The notes beneath the pieces are model-generated. The model ran no database searches and was not told the DNA's origin. It saw only the letters and a list, made by a program, of their open reading frames with translations. A program made the translations under genes and the position numbers. 64,000 nt of DNA from Monoplex corrugatus (Eukaryota > Mollusca > Gastropoda > Littorinimorpha > Ranellidae): positions 56,794,402 through 56,858,401 of the forward strand of contig CM060312.1 in assembly GCA_030674185.1 (NCBI GenBank). Reading direction: 5' to 3'. Shown piece by piece: positions 1-12,773 of this stretch. The first letter of the stretch is position 1. Each line of letters starts with the position of its first letter.

Positions 1-415
1 GGACTGTAATAGGTGTAGCAAACACATACTGACACTGACACACAAACCACTCCCTACAGAGGGACTGTAGTAGGTGTAGCAAACACATACTGACACTGAC
101 ACACAAACCACTCCCTACAGAGGGACTGTAGTAGGTGTAGCAAGCACATACTGACACTGACACACAAACCACTCCCTACAGAGGGACTGTAGTAGGTGTA
201 GCAAGCACATACTGACACTGACACACAAACCACTCCCTACAGAGGGACTATAGTAGGTGTAGCAAGCACATACTGACACTGACACACAAACCACTCCCTA
301 CAGAGGGACTGTAGTACTAGTAGGTGTAGCAAGCACATACTCACACTGACACACACACCACTCCCTGCAAAGGGACTGTATTACACGCTGACACTGACAC
401 ACTATCTCTGTTGAC
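1..415. repeat. 61-bp tandem satellite, about 6 copies
   Basis: Units begin GGACTGTAGTAGGTGTAGCA and end CCACTCCCTACAGAG. The array is cut by the window edge at the left and decays after about 370. Confidence 0.92.
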
Positions 416-506
416 ACTGCACCAAGCACATCTCTATATATCCAGTATTACAGCATAGTTTATGGACTACGATATGTGTCCGTGGTACAATGAAGCAAGC
501 CTACTA

Positions 507-683
507 TTAACCCTTTGACTCCCTCACCCTATCCACCAGTATCCTGCATTGCCAACCATGCTAGCAAAGCAAAAACATAATCCTTTGGTTCCCTCACCCT
601 ATCCACCAGCTTCCTGCAGGGTGAGGGAATCAAAGGGTTAAGTTTTGCAGTTGATGAATAGGGTGAAGAAGTCAAAGGGTTAA
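507..683. mobile_element. TTAA-bounded palindromic MITE (copy 1)
   Basis: It starts TTAACCCTTTGACTCCC and ends GTCAAAGGGTTAA, with a second, inner inverted copy of the same arms. It abuts copy 2 tail to head (TTAATTAA). Confidence 0.85.
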
Positions 684-913
684 TTAACCCTTTGACTCCC
701 GCACCCTGTCCACCAGCATCCTGCATTGTCAACCACGCTAGCAAAGCAAAAACTTAACCCTTTGACTCTCTCACCCTGTCCACCAGCATCATGAAGGAAG
801 CTGGTAGATAGGGTGAGGGAATCAAAGGGTTAAGTTTTGGAGTTGGTGGATAGGATGAGGAGTCAAAAGGTGAAGTTTTTGCAGTTGGTGGATAGGGTGC
901 AGAAGTCAAATGG
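684..913. mobile_element. Palindromic MITE (copy 2)
   Basis: The outer arm is TTAACCCTTTGACTCCCGCA and the inner palindrome is TTAACCCTTTGACTCTCTCA...AGGGTTAA. The right arm is extended by an extra half-repeat. Confidence 0.83.
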
Positions 914-1485
914 CTAATGCTTTATGCAGTTTGTTTTGCTTGCTGAATAAAACTTTTTAGTTAAATGCACACATATTCTGCTTGTTAAAACATTTCTTTC
1001 CAATTCTAATTCACAGAATTGTTTCCCACAGTGCTAGTGAAAAACTGAACAAAGCTTGTACTGTTGAAGTTCAAATAAGACTATTTCAACTTTCCAGTGC
1101 CACCATATTAACTTGTACTTTCCATGAAGCAGTGAATTAACTTGTAATTTTTTTTTTCATACAAATGTTCTTTTTCAAATTAATTCATCAATGCACTGCA
1201 ACTATGACAACACACACACACATGCACACACACACTACTACTACTACACACAAAGAACCAGCAAAACTGATACTTCACAAAGTGTAATGCAAAGTGTACA
1301 GAACAGCATTTCACTGTTCACTGTTGCTGTAGGTTTTGTGTCCATGATTCACAACTGTACCAAACCTACTGGACCAGAGTACACTGAATGCATCTGGTGT
1401 CAGTTTGCTGTCAACTTTCCATGGTCTAGATCAAAATCTGTCTTGACCAGAGAACAGTTCTGATTTTGTTAACTTTAAAATGTGT

Positions 1486-1630
1486 TACTGTTATTTTTGT
1501 TTAAAGCCCAGCCAACAGCTTAGTTCCATCACAGGGCTATAACCCTTTCAGAACATAGCCTCACAAGGAAAAAAAATTAAGTACACAGTCACATATCAAT
1601 GCATCCGTGCACATAATCTAAGGAAAATTC
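1486..1630 (-). mobile_element. Dispersed '540' element, 3' end fragment
   Basis: The plus strand shows GTTTAAAGCCCAGCCAACAG and CAGGGCTATAACCCTTT, then the TCAATGCATCCGTGCACATA block. Confidence 0.65.
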
Positions 1631-2567
1631 TAAATTAAATAAACTTTGTTGTTATAATTACGGCCATAACAAAGTGATACAGCTTTTTGGTTAAAACTGA
1701 AGTGCTTCTGTTTTCACTATATACAATCAAAGTAAACAACATGAGAAAGAAAAAAATCGAGGAAAAAGAAAGAAAGAAAGAAAATGATGGTAATGAATGA
1801 TGATGAATACTGATGATGATGAATATTGATGATGATGATGATGTTGATGTTGATGTTGATGATGATGATGACGATAATATACCATCCATCGCAGACATAG
1901 GCCTAATTATGATAATTATTCTGTGATGGATGGTATATCATCGTTATCTAGATATAATTACGCTGGTAAAGAAAAAAATTCATCATCATTCCTACACTCT
2001 ATACACTTCAACAGACAGTCAGCTCTGTGAGCCAGACAGATCCTTTCCTTCCCAGTCCCCTCTCCTTCATGCCCGGTAGCAGACTCAAAAGAAAATGGAG
2101 TGGGGTTAGGGGATGGGAAGTCCTGGGGGACGTGGGGGAGGGGGGCGGCAAGAGGGGAAGGAATTAAGAGCCTGCAGTGTCGTCTACAAAGTCTACCAAA
2201 GCCTAAGATCTACCAGTGAGACTTTAACCGAAAACTGAGTATGTAAACAAACAAGACCAGTTATGGTTTTATTATCCCACGGGCAGACCTGCGATCACCG
2301 GCCGTTTTCAGTGTCTTATCAGAGGGTGTGTCTGCATTCTTCCTGGTTGTTATTTCAGTTGCTAAAACCGGTAAAGGAAAACCTGAAGACAATGACCATG
2401 GTAAAAAATGTAGCCTACGTTTAGACAGCCCTAAAAGTACGCTGTGTTAGTAGATCTATATTATCAGCCACAGGTACAAAATCTCAAAAACCTTATACAT
2501 GAGTAAAATCATACATACACGCCTAAGGTAACTTGTTCACAGAGGAAAACATTTAAGCAAAAGTTAC

Positions 2568-2720
2568 CTGCAACGTTGGGAGCTGGCGTCGTCTGCACGC
2601 TGGAGAGGTTCCGACTTTGCCTTGACCCCAAGTCCCTGCCTTTTTAGGGTTTGTGGTTCGTGCTGTCGGCGCGCGCGCTGCGAGAAAGATCCGAGCTTTT
2701 CGTCACGAGGGCTCATGCAC
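2568..2720 (-). promoter_or_regulatory. Possible CpG-rich promoter and 5' UTR exon of a gene leaving the window at left
   Basis: A CpG-dense block (CGGCGCGCGCGCTGCGAG) stands out from the AT-rich surroundings. On the minus strand it ends in a good donor, CAACGTTGCAG|GTAACTTT. No coding sequence was identified downstream within the window. It may equally be chance. Confidence 0.25.
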
Positions 2721-2793
2721 GCTGTGTAGTTCGTTGGTTACATCGTCCGATGATGCGAATCGCAGCTCAAGAGCCACGTATGCATGAATGACT

Positions 2794-2794
<1 letters not shown>

Positions 2795-2851
<57 letters not shown>
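2795..2851. repeat. (GT)n microsatellite
   Basis: An uninterrupted dinucleotide run. Confidence 0.97.
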
Positions 2852-2852
<1 letters not shown>

Positions 2853-3186
2853 TGTGGTGTGGTGTAGTGGAGGTGGAGGGATTCGCTAGATTCATTGAGA
2901 ATATTTCCATTCTTTCTTTTTCCCTCTGATGGCATTGTAAGCGTTGTGCAAAGAATTTCGACCTCGCTTAGACCTAAGCTTTAAGTCCTTCTGATGTTGT
3001 TGTTGTTAGTAGTGGTGGTGTTTGTTGTTAATGACGTTGATCTGTTGATGGTGGTGGTGTTTTTCTTTTTTCTCTTTACTTTTTGTGAGAAGGGGGATTG
3101 GATTTGTTTCTTCTTCTTTGTTTAATTACTTCTGACGGAGCCGAGGACTCAAGTTCTCTCGTCTCGTGTCCAGCCCCAACTCTTAA

Positions 3187-3386
3187 TTAACCCTTTGATT
3201 CCTGCGCCCTGTCCACCAGCATCCTGCATTGTCAACCATGCTAGCAAAAACAAAAACTTAACCTTTTCACTCCCTCACCCTCTCCACCAGCTTCCTGCAG
3301 GAAACTGGCGGAGAGGATGAGGGAGTGAAAAGATCAAGACTGAGTTTTTGCAGTTGGTGGATGAGATGCTGGAGTCAAAGGGTTAA
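3187..3386. mobile_element. Palindromic MITE (copy 3)
   Basis: TTAACCCTTTGATTCCTGCG at the left and GAGTCAAAGGGTTAA at the right enclose an inner palindrome centred on CTTCCTGCAGGAAAC. Confidence 0.85.
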
Positions 3387-3404
3387 CGTAAAGCTGGTGT
3401 GTTC

Positions 3405-3604
3405 TTAGCCAATCATTCTGGTGGTGCAGTATTTCTTAGGTCCAGTTCACCCTATCCATCCATCCCCACCTTCCCACACTTCAAATTGGACCTTCGAAGT
3501 GCATCTTCAGTAGGCCTACAGTTTTACGCAGGCTGAAGGAGTTTGCCAGAATGATAACTGTTAGCAGATGTGGGTGGAGCATATATGGAATTGTCCTAGT
3601 ACGA
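3405..3604 (+). mobile_element. SINE-A 3' fragment
   Basis: ATTCTGGTGGTGCAGTATTT and GTGGGTGGAGCATATATGGA match the SINE body and its distal end. The tRNA-like head is missing and a MITE ends just upstream. Confidence 0.55.
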
Positions 3605-4065
3605 TAAAGCCATTCATTCATTCATATGCCCTGCCGCATGGCGTTGGCGATCAAAGCCCTCCATACGAATCTTATCTTTTGTTGCTGCAAGTACATCTCC
3701 CACCCTCTCTGTCTTCATCCACTCTGCAAGTCCGTCCAATAGTTTCTCCCTGGGTCAACCTAGTGCTCTTTTTCCCTCCAGCATTCCTGTTGTGACTAGG
3801 TGCTCTAATTTCTCTTGCCTCATAAAACGTTCAATAATTATTGCTTGTCTTTTCCTAATCTTCATTAATGTTATTCTTGAGTCTGCCTCCTTCAAGACTG
3901 TCTCGTTTGTTTTCTTTGCCATCCATGGAACTCTTAATATTTTTCTTACAAACCACATCTCAGCTGCCTCAATCTTGTTCTGACTTTGCATGTTGTCTGT
4001 CCACGTACAACAGTATCGGTTCTGTATGACACACGATGAACCATCTTGAACAAACACCAAACTCC
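3605..4065 (-). pseudogene. RTE-like LINE ORF2 C-terminal fragment, second copy
   Basis: The minus frame contains KIEAAEMWFVRKILRVPWMA, TNETVLKEAD, MKIRKRQAI and LEGKRALGRPREKLLDGLAE. It is the same protein tail as at 23301-23656 but longer on the 5' side. The 3' end carries (ATTC)n-like repeats and follows a partial SINE. Confidence 0.72.
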
Positions 4066-4659
4066 ACATATGACAATATGACACAAATATCATTTAATTA
4101 AAGATACACCAAACCCTTTGTGGATATTCTGCTCGTACTCAGTTTTTCTTCTTGTATTTTTTCATATATATATGCACATATGTATATTTCCACACATTCA
4201 CACATAATATATGTGATATTGTGGCCCCGGTTGGATTTGATGGCTCCAGTTATCACAGCGTAACGGCGTCGATGGTGACTGAACAAACCAATTTCTTGAG
4301 TGGCAATCCCTGGCACAGCTGCTGCACATAAAAACTGAGGGCTCGGGTTGGGTGATATCTTAGATGTCTGTGGTTGGGTGATGGCTGCCAGTTTTCCTTC
4401 TCTCTCTTCTGTCTGACGTTAGACGAGTTCGTTTCTCTTCTGCAGTGGCAATGCCTGCACGTACAGTCTGCCATCAGGCACAGTGACCTGTAGCTCTCTT
4501 TCTCAAGTGTCCACACTAATATCGGCGGGCTTCAGGTCACACTTTCGACCCTGATCTTAGCACGGGGAGCCCTTTCGGCCCTGATCCGCAGTGATCTCGC
4601 CATACTGGATTTTTGTTTGTTTGTTTGTTTGTTTTTTGGCGTTGCTTTCAGCACGGTCC

Positions 4660-4945
4660 TCAAGTTCATAGTGCTTATAACCCAGCCGACTACTAGAGCC
4701 ATATCATGGATAACACCACGTCAAAAACGACAACCAGGCTAAGAGAAAAGTAAACAGTTAAAAACCATGCTCACCGTTAACCTTGCAAGTCTAAAATGCA
4801 ATTAAATAAAAACAGCCGTAAAATTATATCAGGTAAAATCTATTGATCTCTCGTAAAAACCAGAAAATTTCATCAGAAGGGATGTTCCTGCATGTAGCAG
4901 ATATGGCCAATCTAGCACAGTCGTCGTTGTGTGAAGAGGACATAT
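4660..4945 (-). pseudogene. Second fragment of the Cys/His LINE C-terminus
   Basis: The minus frame ends RNIPSDEIFWFLREINRFYL, clearly homologous to the copy at 56089-56471. It shares the 3' sequence around CCAGCCGACTACTAGAGCCA (plus strand). It is degenerate upstream. Confidence 0.62.
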
Positions 4946-5364
4946 ACGTGTTTGGCATTCTGGCCTGGCTCAGGACAGGATCCTTGTTTTCACACGGACC
5001 TTCCAGGAAATATCTGCGATCCCGATGCCCAAGCACTACAGCTGAAAGCTATTGAGATGGTGTTCTTGGCACACATTAAGTTGCCCAGCTCTGACTGCCT
5101 TAGAGAAGGGTATCAGTGTGCAGGCTCTGTGCATTGTAATCTTGGTTGCTTGGTGAGCTTGTTATTTCCCCACACTCTCTAGGACAAGATCCGTATGGAA
5201 TTGATCTTTGTACTTGTTTCTTGAGGTGAGCACAGCATTGGGATGTAGACATGCAAGATGTTCACTGTGTTAGACGATGATGAAAGGATTGAGGGAAAGG
5301 ACGTGGTCGGGACAGCCTTTGGGAAGAACAAACACGGGTAGCAGACTATTCTTGACTGGTAAAC

Positions 5365-5715
5365 AAGATTCTTCAGGAGGTCTGCCCTGCCACATGAAGG
5401 CACAGTCCTCTTTCAGCATGCTGTCTGCAGCAAATCTAAGCTCACTGTGCAGGAATGATTACTCAGGAGGTCTGCCCTGTCAGATGAAGATACAGTCCTC
5501 CATCGGCATGTTATCTGCAGCAAATGTAGACTTACTGTTTAGGCAAGATTACTCAAGAGGGGTCTGCCCTGCTAGACGAAGGACAGTCCTCTATCAGCAT
5601 GCTGTCTGCAGCAAATCTAAGCTTACTGTATAGGCAAGATTCTTCAGAGGGGTCTGCCCTACCAGATGAAGGCACAGTCCTCTATCAGCATGCTGTCTGC
5701 AGCAAATCTAGTCTC
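5365..5715. repeat. About 90-bp tandem repeat, 4 copies
   Basis: GATTCTTCAGGAGGTCTGCC-type units recur near 5368, 5457, 5548 and 5638, each with an AGCATGCTGTCTGCAGCAAA block. Confidence 0.85.
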
Positions 5716-6371
5716 TTGCAGCACTATGTTGCTGTCAATCCTTTTCAGCTCAGCGTCAATGACTGCTGTTTTCCTGCTCTCGAGTCTTTTTCTCCTAATT
5801 TTTGTAACTGGTGTTTGTTTGCTTGTGACCTTACGCTTGACAAAGGCCAGTTGGCTGAAAATATCCGCCTGTCTTGTCTTGTTGTATTAACTACGCATTC
5901 TTATTTATTTATTTTGTGTGTGTTTTTTCTTGGTTCCTGGTTGATGTTGACATAGGCTTAGATCTTGTTGTTCGTCTTTAACCCCCAATGTATAAAATGT
6001 CATTATGTGTGTTCTGTGTGCTATATGGAGTTCGTATGTCATCAATGTCTTTTTATATGTATCTGATTTTTTTTTACCGTTTTTCGATGCCATATTGTAT
6101 GTATAGTGTCCGTTTGAAGTGGAGCAAAGTCATATATCTATATCTACATCTATCTATCTATATACATACATATATATATATATTGCCACCAACCTGACCA
6201 CAAGCTACAGCATTCCACTTCTGACAGTCCGCATTTTAAGAGCTGTAAAAGGCCTTAATGATGTAAAGCTATTCCTGTTAAGATTCAAACTTAACCCTCA
6301 CAGCTCATGACTTTGCTGTGGACTATGTCACCATTTATGACAGGAGTGGCCAGTGCCCATGACAATTAATG

Positions 6372-6669
6372 TTAACCCTTTGACCCTCTCACCCTGTCCA
6401 CCAGCTTCCTGCATTGTCAACCATGCTAGCAAAGAAAAGCAAAAACTTAAAACCCTTTGACTCTCTCACCCTGTCCACCAGCTTCCTGCATTGTCAACCA
6501 TGCTAGCAAAGCAAAGCAAAAACTTAACCCTTTGACTCCCTCACCCCATCCACCAGCATCCTGCATTGTCAACCATGCTAGCAAAGCAGGAAGCTTGTGG
6601 ATAGGGTGAGGGAGTCAAAGGGTTAAGATTTTTCAGTTGGTGCACAGGGTGTGGGAGTCAAAGGGTTAA
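6372..6669. mobile_element. Palindromic MITE (copy 4, left arm triplicated)
   Basis: Three tandem left arms (each TTAACCC or AACCC, TTTGACT..., ATGCTAGCAAAG) precede one right-arm pair ending GGGTTAA. Confidence 0.83.
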
Positions 6670-6689
6670 ATGACACAGCTGCATTAGAA

Positions 6690-6895
6690 ATGATACCAAG
6701 AGCCTTCAGTTTCATTGCATCATCTATTTTGAACCCATGGATGGCTGACATGATGTGAGGGATCTGCCCAACCACCCATACGCACTTCGAGCCACAGCTA
6801 AAGGCTTACCTGTTCACCCAGGCCTTCCGTAATTGCTCATCCATCGAAATGTACTACCACTTTCTATCTACAGATTATGCAGTATTGTGTAATCG
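6690..6895 (+). pseudogene. Possible LINE C-terminal fragment
   Basis: The plus frame reads HFEPQLKAYLFTQAFRNCSS and then IEMYYH. This resembles the 'LKxxLFxxAF' end of CR1/L2-like ORF2 proteins. It is short and without flanks, so identity is tentative. Confidence 0.4.
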
Positions 6896-7002
6896 TTCAT
6901 ATATGTGTATGTCTGTGACCATAGATTGATGTTTTTGTATAGTAAGACGTTATTTAATGTGTATTGATTTGTGTATGTGAATGAGTATGAGTGTGTGCAT
7001 TC

Positions 7003-7003
<1 letters not shown>

Positions 7004-7053
<50 letters not shown>

Positions 7054-7135
7054 CATGTGTGTGTGTCTGTGTGTGTGTATGCGCACGCCTCTATATGTGT
7101 GTGTGTGTGTGTGTATGTGCTTCTGTGTGCTTGTG

Positions 7136-7226
<91 letters not shown>
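7004..7226. repeat. (GT)n compound microsatellite
   Basis: GT tracts with ATGT, CTGT and GCGC interruptions. The last run is pure for about 85 bp. Confidence 0.97.
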
Positions 7227-7328
7227 ATGATAAATCAGTGTTTCTGTATGTATTATTCTCTGCGCTTTGTTACATAATGTGTAAAACGCAGTCAGACAAA
7301 TGAATTTTGAGAATAGCATAATGCACGA

Positions 7329-7506
7329 ATGATTACTACTATTATTGTTATCATTATTATTGTTATTATTATTGTTGTTAGTGTTATCATTATTACTACT
7401 ACTACAACTACTACTATTACTACTACAGTTACTAGAGCTACTACTACTATCATTAATATCATCATCATTATCATTACCATCATCATCACTATCTTATTAT
7501 CATTGC
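7329..7506. repeat. ATT/ATC/ACT trinucleotide repeat region
   Basis: Imperfect trinucleotides (ATT, ATC, TAC) without a gene. Confidence 0.9.
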
Positions 7507-7737
7507 CTGGCATTGGGGTTATAATTGATTCAGCCTGGATTCGGTGAAGCGTTGGTGATTCAAAGTGAAAGGTACCCAGACATGGTGACTCAGTAACACT
7601 TTAATAATAGTAGAACATGAGATCAAAAAAGAAAATTAAAAAATTCAGATCATTAAAACTTCACACAAATTGACTGTTTTCTCAATTGTTTCAGAGTGGT
7701 CGTAAAATCCAAAGGGTATATTAAAAATGAAGATTGT

Positions 7738-8296
7738 TATTGTTTTTGATATTTTTGTTTACAGCCCAGCAGACTGTGTACAGCCATATCAGGGCTATGA
7801 CTGTTTCAAAACATATACAATACTTCAACAGGACCAAAAAAAAGAGGAAAAGAAAATTAAATATTCATATCAATGCATTCATGCACATAATCTAAGGAGA
7901 TGCTCCTGACGTTGACCACTCTGTCCAATCTATCACACAGGGGATTTGAAACAATATACCTGAATATAAATTTTAACATAAGTAAGGACACTAAAACAAA
8001 CATAAACACAGGCCTAAATTATCTCACTTATCTCATTTCCCTAGAGCCAAAAATGTACTTAATACATGTACCCAATTATCAATCCTAAGAGAAAGTATGT
8101 AAGACTTTATCGAACACATAGAGGTGAATGGACCGGCAAGGCAGAAAATGATAGGAAGAAAATGACGAAAAGCAAAGGAACACGGCAGAAACAAAGAGAG
8201 TGACAGAAATGAGGAAATTTCTACCACAGAATTTCCAGAAGGTGGGGATACTATTTATACTGGTAGAGCCCCTGGCATCCCCACAGGGGATGCTGA
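7738..8296 (-). mobile_element. Dispersed '540' element, full-length
   Basis: On the plus strand it runs from a TTATTGTT-like start and CCATATCAGGGCTATGACTG, through GGAGATGCTCCTGACGTTGA and TAAGAGAAAGTATGTAAGAC, to GGCATCCCCACAGGGGA. No coding capacity is recognised. Confidence 0.75.
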
Positions 8297-8409
8297 AAGC
8301 TGCACACCAAACGATAATGGCTGGTGGGAGATGAGAAGCGTCTGTTTACGTTGTCATGAAGTTGACAAAGCATCTGAAGCAAACGTATCTGCCCGCATTC
8401 AAACAAACA

Positions 8410-9800
8410 GGAACCAGAAAAACACACAAAAAGAATCAGTACGCGTATTTAATATGAGAAGACAGGCACAAATTTTTGGTCAGCTGGCCTCAGAAAAACA
8501 CACAAAAAGAATCAGTACGCGTATTTAATATGAGAAGACAGGCACAAATTTTTGGTTAGCTGGCCTCAGAAAAACACACAAAAAGAATCAGTACGCGTAT
8601 TTAATATGAGAAGACAGGCACAAATTTTTGGTTAGCTGGCCTCAGAAAAACACACAAAAAGAATCAGTACGCGTATTTAATATGAGAAGACAGGCACAAA
8701 TTTTTGGTTAGCTGGCCTCAGAAAAACACACAAAAAGAATCAGTACGCGTATTTAATATGAGAAGAGAAGACAGGCACAAATTTTTGGTCAGCTGGCCTC
8801 AGAAAAACACACAAAAAGAATCAGTACGCGTATTTAATATGAGAAGACAGGCACAAATTTTTGGTTAGCTGGCCTCAGAAAAACACACAAAAAGAATCAG
8901 TACGCGTATTTAATATGAGAAGACAAGACAGGCACAAATTTTTGGTCAGCTGGCCTCAGAAAAACACACAAAAAGAATCAGTACGCGTATTTAATATGAG
9001 AAGACAGGCACAAAGTTTTGGTTAGCTGGCCTCAGAAAAACACACAAAAAGAATCAGTACGCGTATTTAATATGAGAAGACAGGCACAAAGTTTTGGTTA
9101 GCTGGCCTCAGAAAAACACACAAAAAGAATCAGTACGCGTATTTAATATGAGAAGACAGGCACAAATTTTTGGTTAGCTGGCCTCAGAAAAACACACAAA
9201 AAGAATCAGTACGCGTATTTAATATGAGAAGACAGGCACAAATTTTTGGTCAGCTGGCCTCAGAAAAACACACAAAAAGAATCAGTACGCGTATTTAATA
9301 TGAGAAGACAGGCACAAAGTTTTGGTTAGCTGGCCTCAGAAAAACACACAAAAAGAATCAGTACGCGTATTTAATATGAGAAGACAAGACAGGTACAAAT
9401 TTTTGGTCAGCTGGCCTCAGAAAAACACACAAAAAGAATCAGTACGCGTATTTAATATGAGAAGACAGGCACAAAGTTTTGGTTAGCTGGCCTCAGAAAA
9501 ACACACAAAAAGAATCAGTACGCGTATTTAATATGAGAAGACAGGCACAAATTTTTGGTTAGCTGGCCTCAGAAAAACACACAAAAAGAATCAGTACGCG
9601 TATTTAATATGAGAAGACAGGCACAAATTTTTGGTTAGCTGGCCTCAGAAAAACACACAAAAAGAATCAGTACGCGTATTTAATATGAGAAGACAGGCAC
9701 AAATTTTTGGTTAGCTGGCCTCAGAAAAACACACAAAAAGAATCAGTACGCGTATTTAATATGAGAAGACAAGACAGGTACAAATTTTTGGCCAGCTGGC
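8410..9800. repeat. 76-bp satellite, about 18 copies
   Basis: Units contain AACACACAAAAAGAATCAGT, ACGCGTATTTAATATGAGAA and a GCACAAATTTTTGGTTAGCT tail. Most are 76 bp. A few carry a 5-bp AGACA duplication. It follows directly on a '540' element copy. Confidence 0.95.
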
Positions 9801-10491
9801 CATTGTCTAGTCTAAGACAGTAAAGAACAAATAAGAAAATTAGGAGGAAAAACAGCAAAACTTCCCTGATATTTCATTGAGCAGGAAAAAATGACTGATA
9901 TGAAATCATAAGTGTTTGAACGTTTTGGTAACTGGGAGGCAGGGGAGGTATATACAATGTCTTGAGGGAAGTGACATGAATTCTACATGTACAATGTAAA
10001 AGTGATCATGCCATATTATTAATGTTTTATCCCAAGGAGGGTTCAAGGCCAACACAGGAAATCGACAGACTATAATGCACTTGCTGAGCTTAATGTTTTG
10101 AGTGTAAGTATACACATACACATCTATGTATAAGTACATATACATAAACATATATGTATACACATACACACCTCACAGATTCTGATTACCAAATAGTATA
10201 AGCAGTAATGATTATATTGGTATGGCTATGTAACAAGACCCAGTGGCCTTGCTAAATCAATCCTCCAGGGAACTGCTAAGGGAGAGACGGGTGAGGGGGT
10301 GAGAGGGGAGGGGAACAACCTCCCCCCACCAAAAAAAAAACAAACAAAAAACGACAGACTGACAACACTGCAGAATAGACATGCAAACCATTTGCAGAGA
10401 CCCAGGCTTTTGCAAACAACTGGCACAGCTGTAAGAATCTGGTGAACAGTTCTTTAGTGCGGCAATCCAATAACTTTTAACAGAGTTAAGG

Positions 10492-10608
10492 AAGAAGAAG
10501 AAGAAGAAGACAAAGAAGAAGACGAAGAAGACAAAGAAGAAGAAGAAGAAAACAAGAAGGAAAAAAAAAGAAAAGAAAAAGAAAAAGAAGAAGAAGAAAA
10601 AGTTTAAA
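10492..10608. repeat. (GAA)n purine tract
   Basis: A polypurine stretch of GAAGAAGAA and GAAAAAG units that could form triplex DNA. Confidence 0.88.
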
Positions 10609-10830
10609 AAAAAGTAGTCACATGCTGACATCAGAAGTATGAATACATTTGTTAGGCACACACATATTTCACAAACAGGAACTTCAGCATAAAAGTGAAT
10701 GTCTGAATTTTCTTTATAGAGCACAAACATCAGTGGGTTCAACAGATGAACACGCCAAACAAATAGACAAAAAGAAAAAAAAAAGCATGATTCAAACTAA
10801 AAAGCTTTCACTATTCGCATACCCTGAAGT

Positions 10831-11287
10831 TATTGTTATTTTTGTTTCAAGCCCAGCCAACTAAGTAGAGCCATATCAGGGTTATAACCATTTCAAACAA
10901 TTCACAATACTCCAACAGGAAAAAAAAAAGACAAGAAAATCAAGTACACATATCAATGCATTTGCGCAAATGATCTAAGGAGATGCCCTCAGCGCTGACC
11001 ATTCCGTCCAATTTATAACTTCTGCATATCTCATTCCCCTAAAGCCTAAAATGCACTAAATGCATGTACCCAATTATAGTCCTAAGAGAAAGTATCAGGA
11101 CTTTACAAGCACATACAGGTGAATGGACCAGCAAAGCAGTAACTGATAGGAAGAAAGAAGAGAAAGCAAATGAACAAGGCAGAAACAAAGACAGTGACAA
11201 AAAAGAGGAAATTTCTAGCACAGAATTTCCAGATGGTGGAGATACTACCAATACTGAAAGAGCCCCTAGCATCCACACAGTTGGGGA
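10831..11287 (-). mobile_element. Dispersed '540' element
   Basis: It carries AAGCCCAGCCAACTAAGTAG, GGAGATGCCCTCAGCGCTGA and AGAGCCCCTAGCATCCACA in the family order. Confidence 0.73.
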
Positions 11288-11289
11288 TA

Positions 11290-11423
11290 CAATAAATGAA
11301 TAAACCAATAACAAAAACGGAGTTTGAACAAGTGTGAAAGGAAATACATATGAATGTAAGATGACAGTTGTCTTTTTATATACATTACAATAGTAAAACA
11401 TCATCAATGTCAATTCAAAACAG

Positions 11424-11460
<37 letters not shown>

Positions 11461-12240
11461 CCACACACACTATCCTATCATGATAAAGGCATATGCTCAA
11501 ACACATGCCATAAAGCACACATACACACACACATCTGTCTCTCTTCTGCACACATTCACACACCAAAATTCGATATACACACTTCACATAACAGTAATGA
11601 AAATGTACAGACAGTTTAACCCTTGCAGACAAATTTTCTATCACTCACTCTTCATCAGTCACATAATCACACAATATATTTACACCTGAACTGCTCGAAA
11701 TTTACATATTACATTGGATTGGTTTTGTTTTTGTTGCTGTTATTGTTGTTGTTTTTGTTGTTGTTATTGTTGTTGTTGTTACAGAGGAATCGTAGGCTGC
11801 TCTCCCTGGGAAAAGTATGTCACCATGCTATAGTGTTACCCATTGTTTTCACTTTTTTTCTGGTGAGGTGAGACGCACATATTACCTATGAAAATGGCTT
11901 TTATTTTTTACAGAATTTTACCAAGGACAATCTTTTGTTTCCATGGGATCTTACACCAAGTGCCTGCTGCCATGACTTTACTGTCTCATCGGAAAGATTG
12001 TGGACAGACTGACCGGATTGCAGAGCATGTGCTCCAGAGACGCCACCTTTGCAACCAGCAGCAAGAGAGCTGTGTGGGTACTGAGCGTTCCAAAGGCAAC
12101 CAAGCTCCAAGCAGCTATCACAAGCTAGAGAAGACGGTCATATTTATCATGTGAACAGGGCTGAATGTCTAGTCTACAAATGACAACAACATCATCATCA
12201 TCTAAAAGACCTAGCAACCAGACTATCATTCAAGATTTAA
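11290..12240. other. Unassigned stretch with (CA)n and TTG-rich runs
   Basis: It holds a short (AC)n run at 11427-11457 and a GTT-rich run at 11720-11780. A GC-richer block at 11930-12150 has an 88-codon plus frame without recognised motifs. Confidence 0.4.
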
Positions 12241-12242
12241 AT

Positions 12243-12773
12243 GATCGTTATTGTACTTTTTGTTTAAAGCCTACCTACCGCATAAAGCCATATCAGGGCT
12301 ATAACCCTTTTAAACATACTCCTTCAACAAGGCAAAAAAAATAAAAAAGAAAAATAAGTGCACATATCAATGCATTTGTGCACGTAATCCAAGGAGATGC
12401 CCCTGGCGTTGACCACAATGTCCAATTTATCACACAGGGGATTTAAAAGACATACCTGAACACAAATTTTTACATAACTAAGGGCACTAATACATACATA
12501 AAAACGGGCCTAAATTACCTAAAATTGCTTCTGCACATTTCATTTCCCTAGAGCCAAAAATTACATGTACCCAATTGTCAATCCTAAGAGAAAGTATTAA
12601 GACTTCATCGAACACATAAAAATGAATGGACCAGCATGGCAGAAATGAAAGGAAGAAATGACAGAAAGCAAAGAAACAAAGAGTGACAGAAAAAGAGGAA
12701 ATTTCTAGCACAGAATTTCCAGAGTATTTATAATGAAAGAGCCCCCGGTATCCTCACAGGAGGAGATTTAATG
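12243..12773 (-). mobile_element. Dispersed '540' element
   Basis: It carries CATATCAGGGCTATAACCCT, GGAGATGCCCCTGGCGTTGA and GAGCCCCCGGTATCCTCACA in the family order. Confidence 0.75.

Noticed and set aside
507..913. Telomere-like TTAACCC repeats or hairpin terminators
   Set aside because: TTAACCC occurs only at the ends of a longer palindromic unit, not in tandem. The unit is TTAA-bounded and dispersed, so a MITE fits better.
8410..9800. CRISPR-like array
   Set aside because: Repeats are contiguous 76-bp satellite units without unique spacers, and the genome is eukaryotic.
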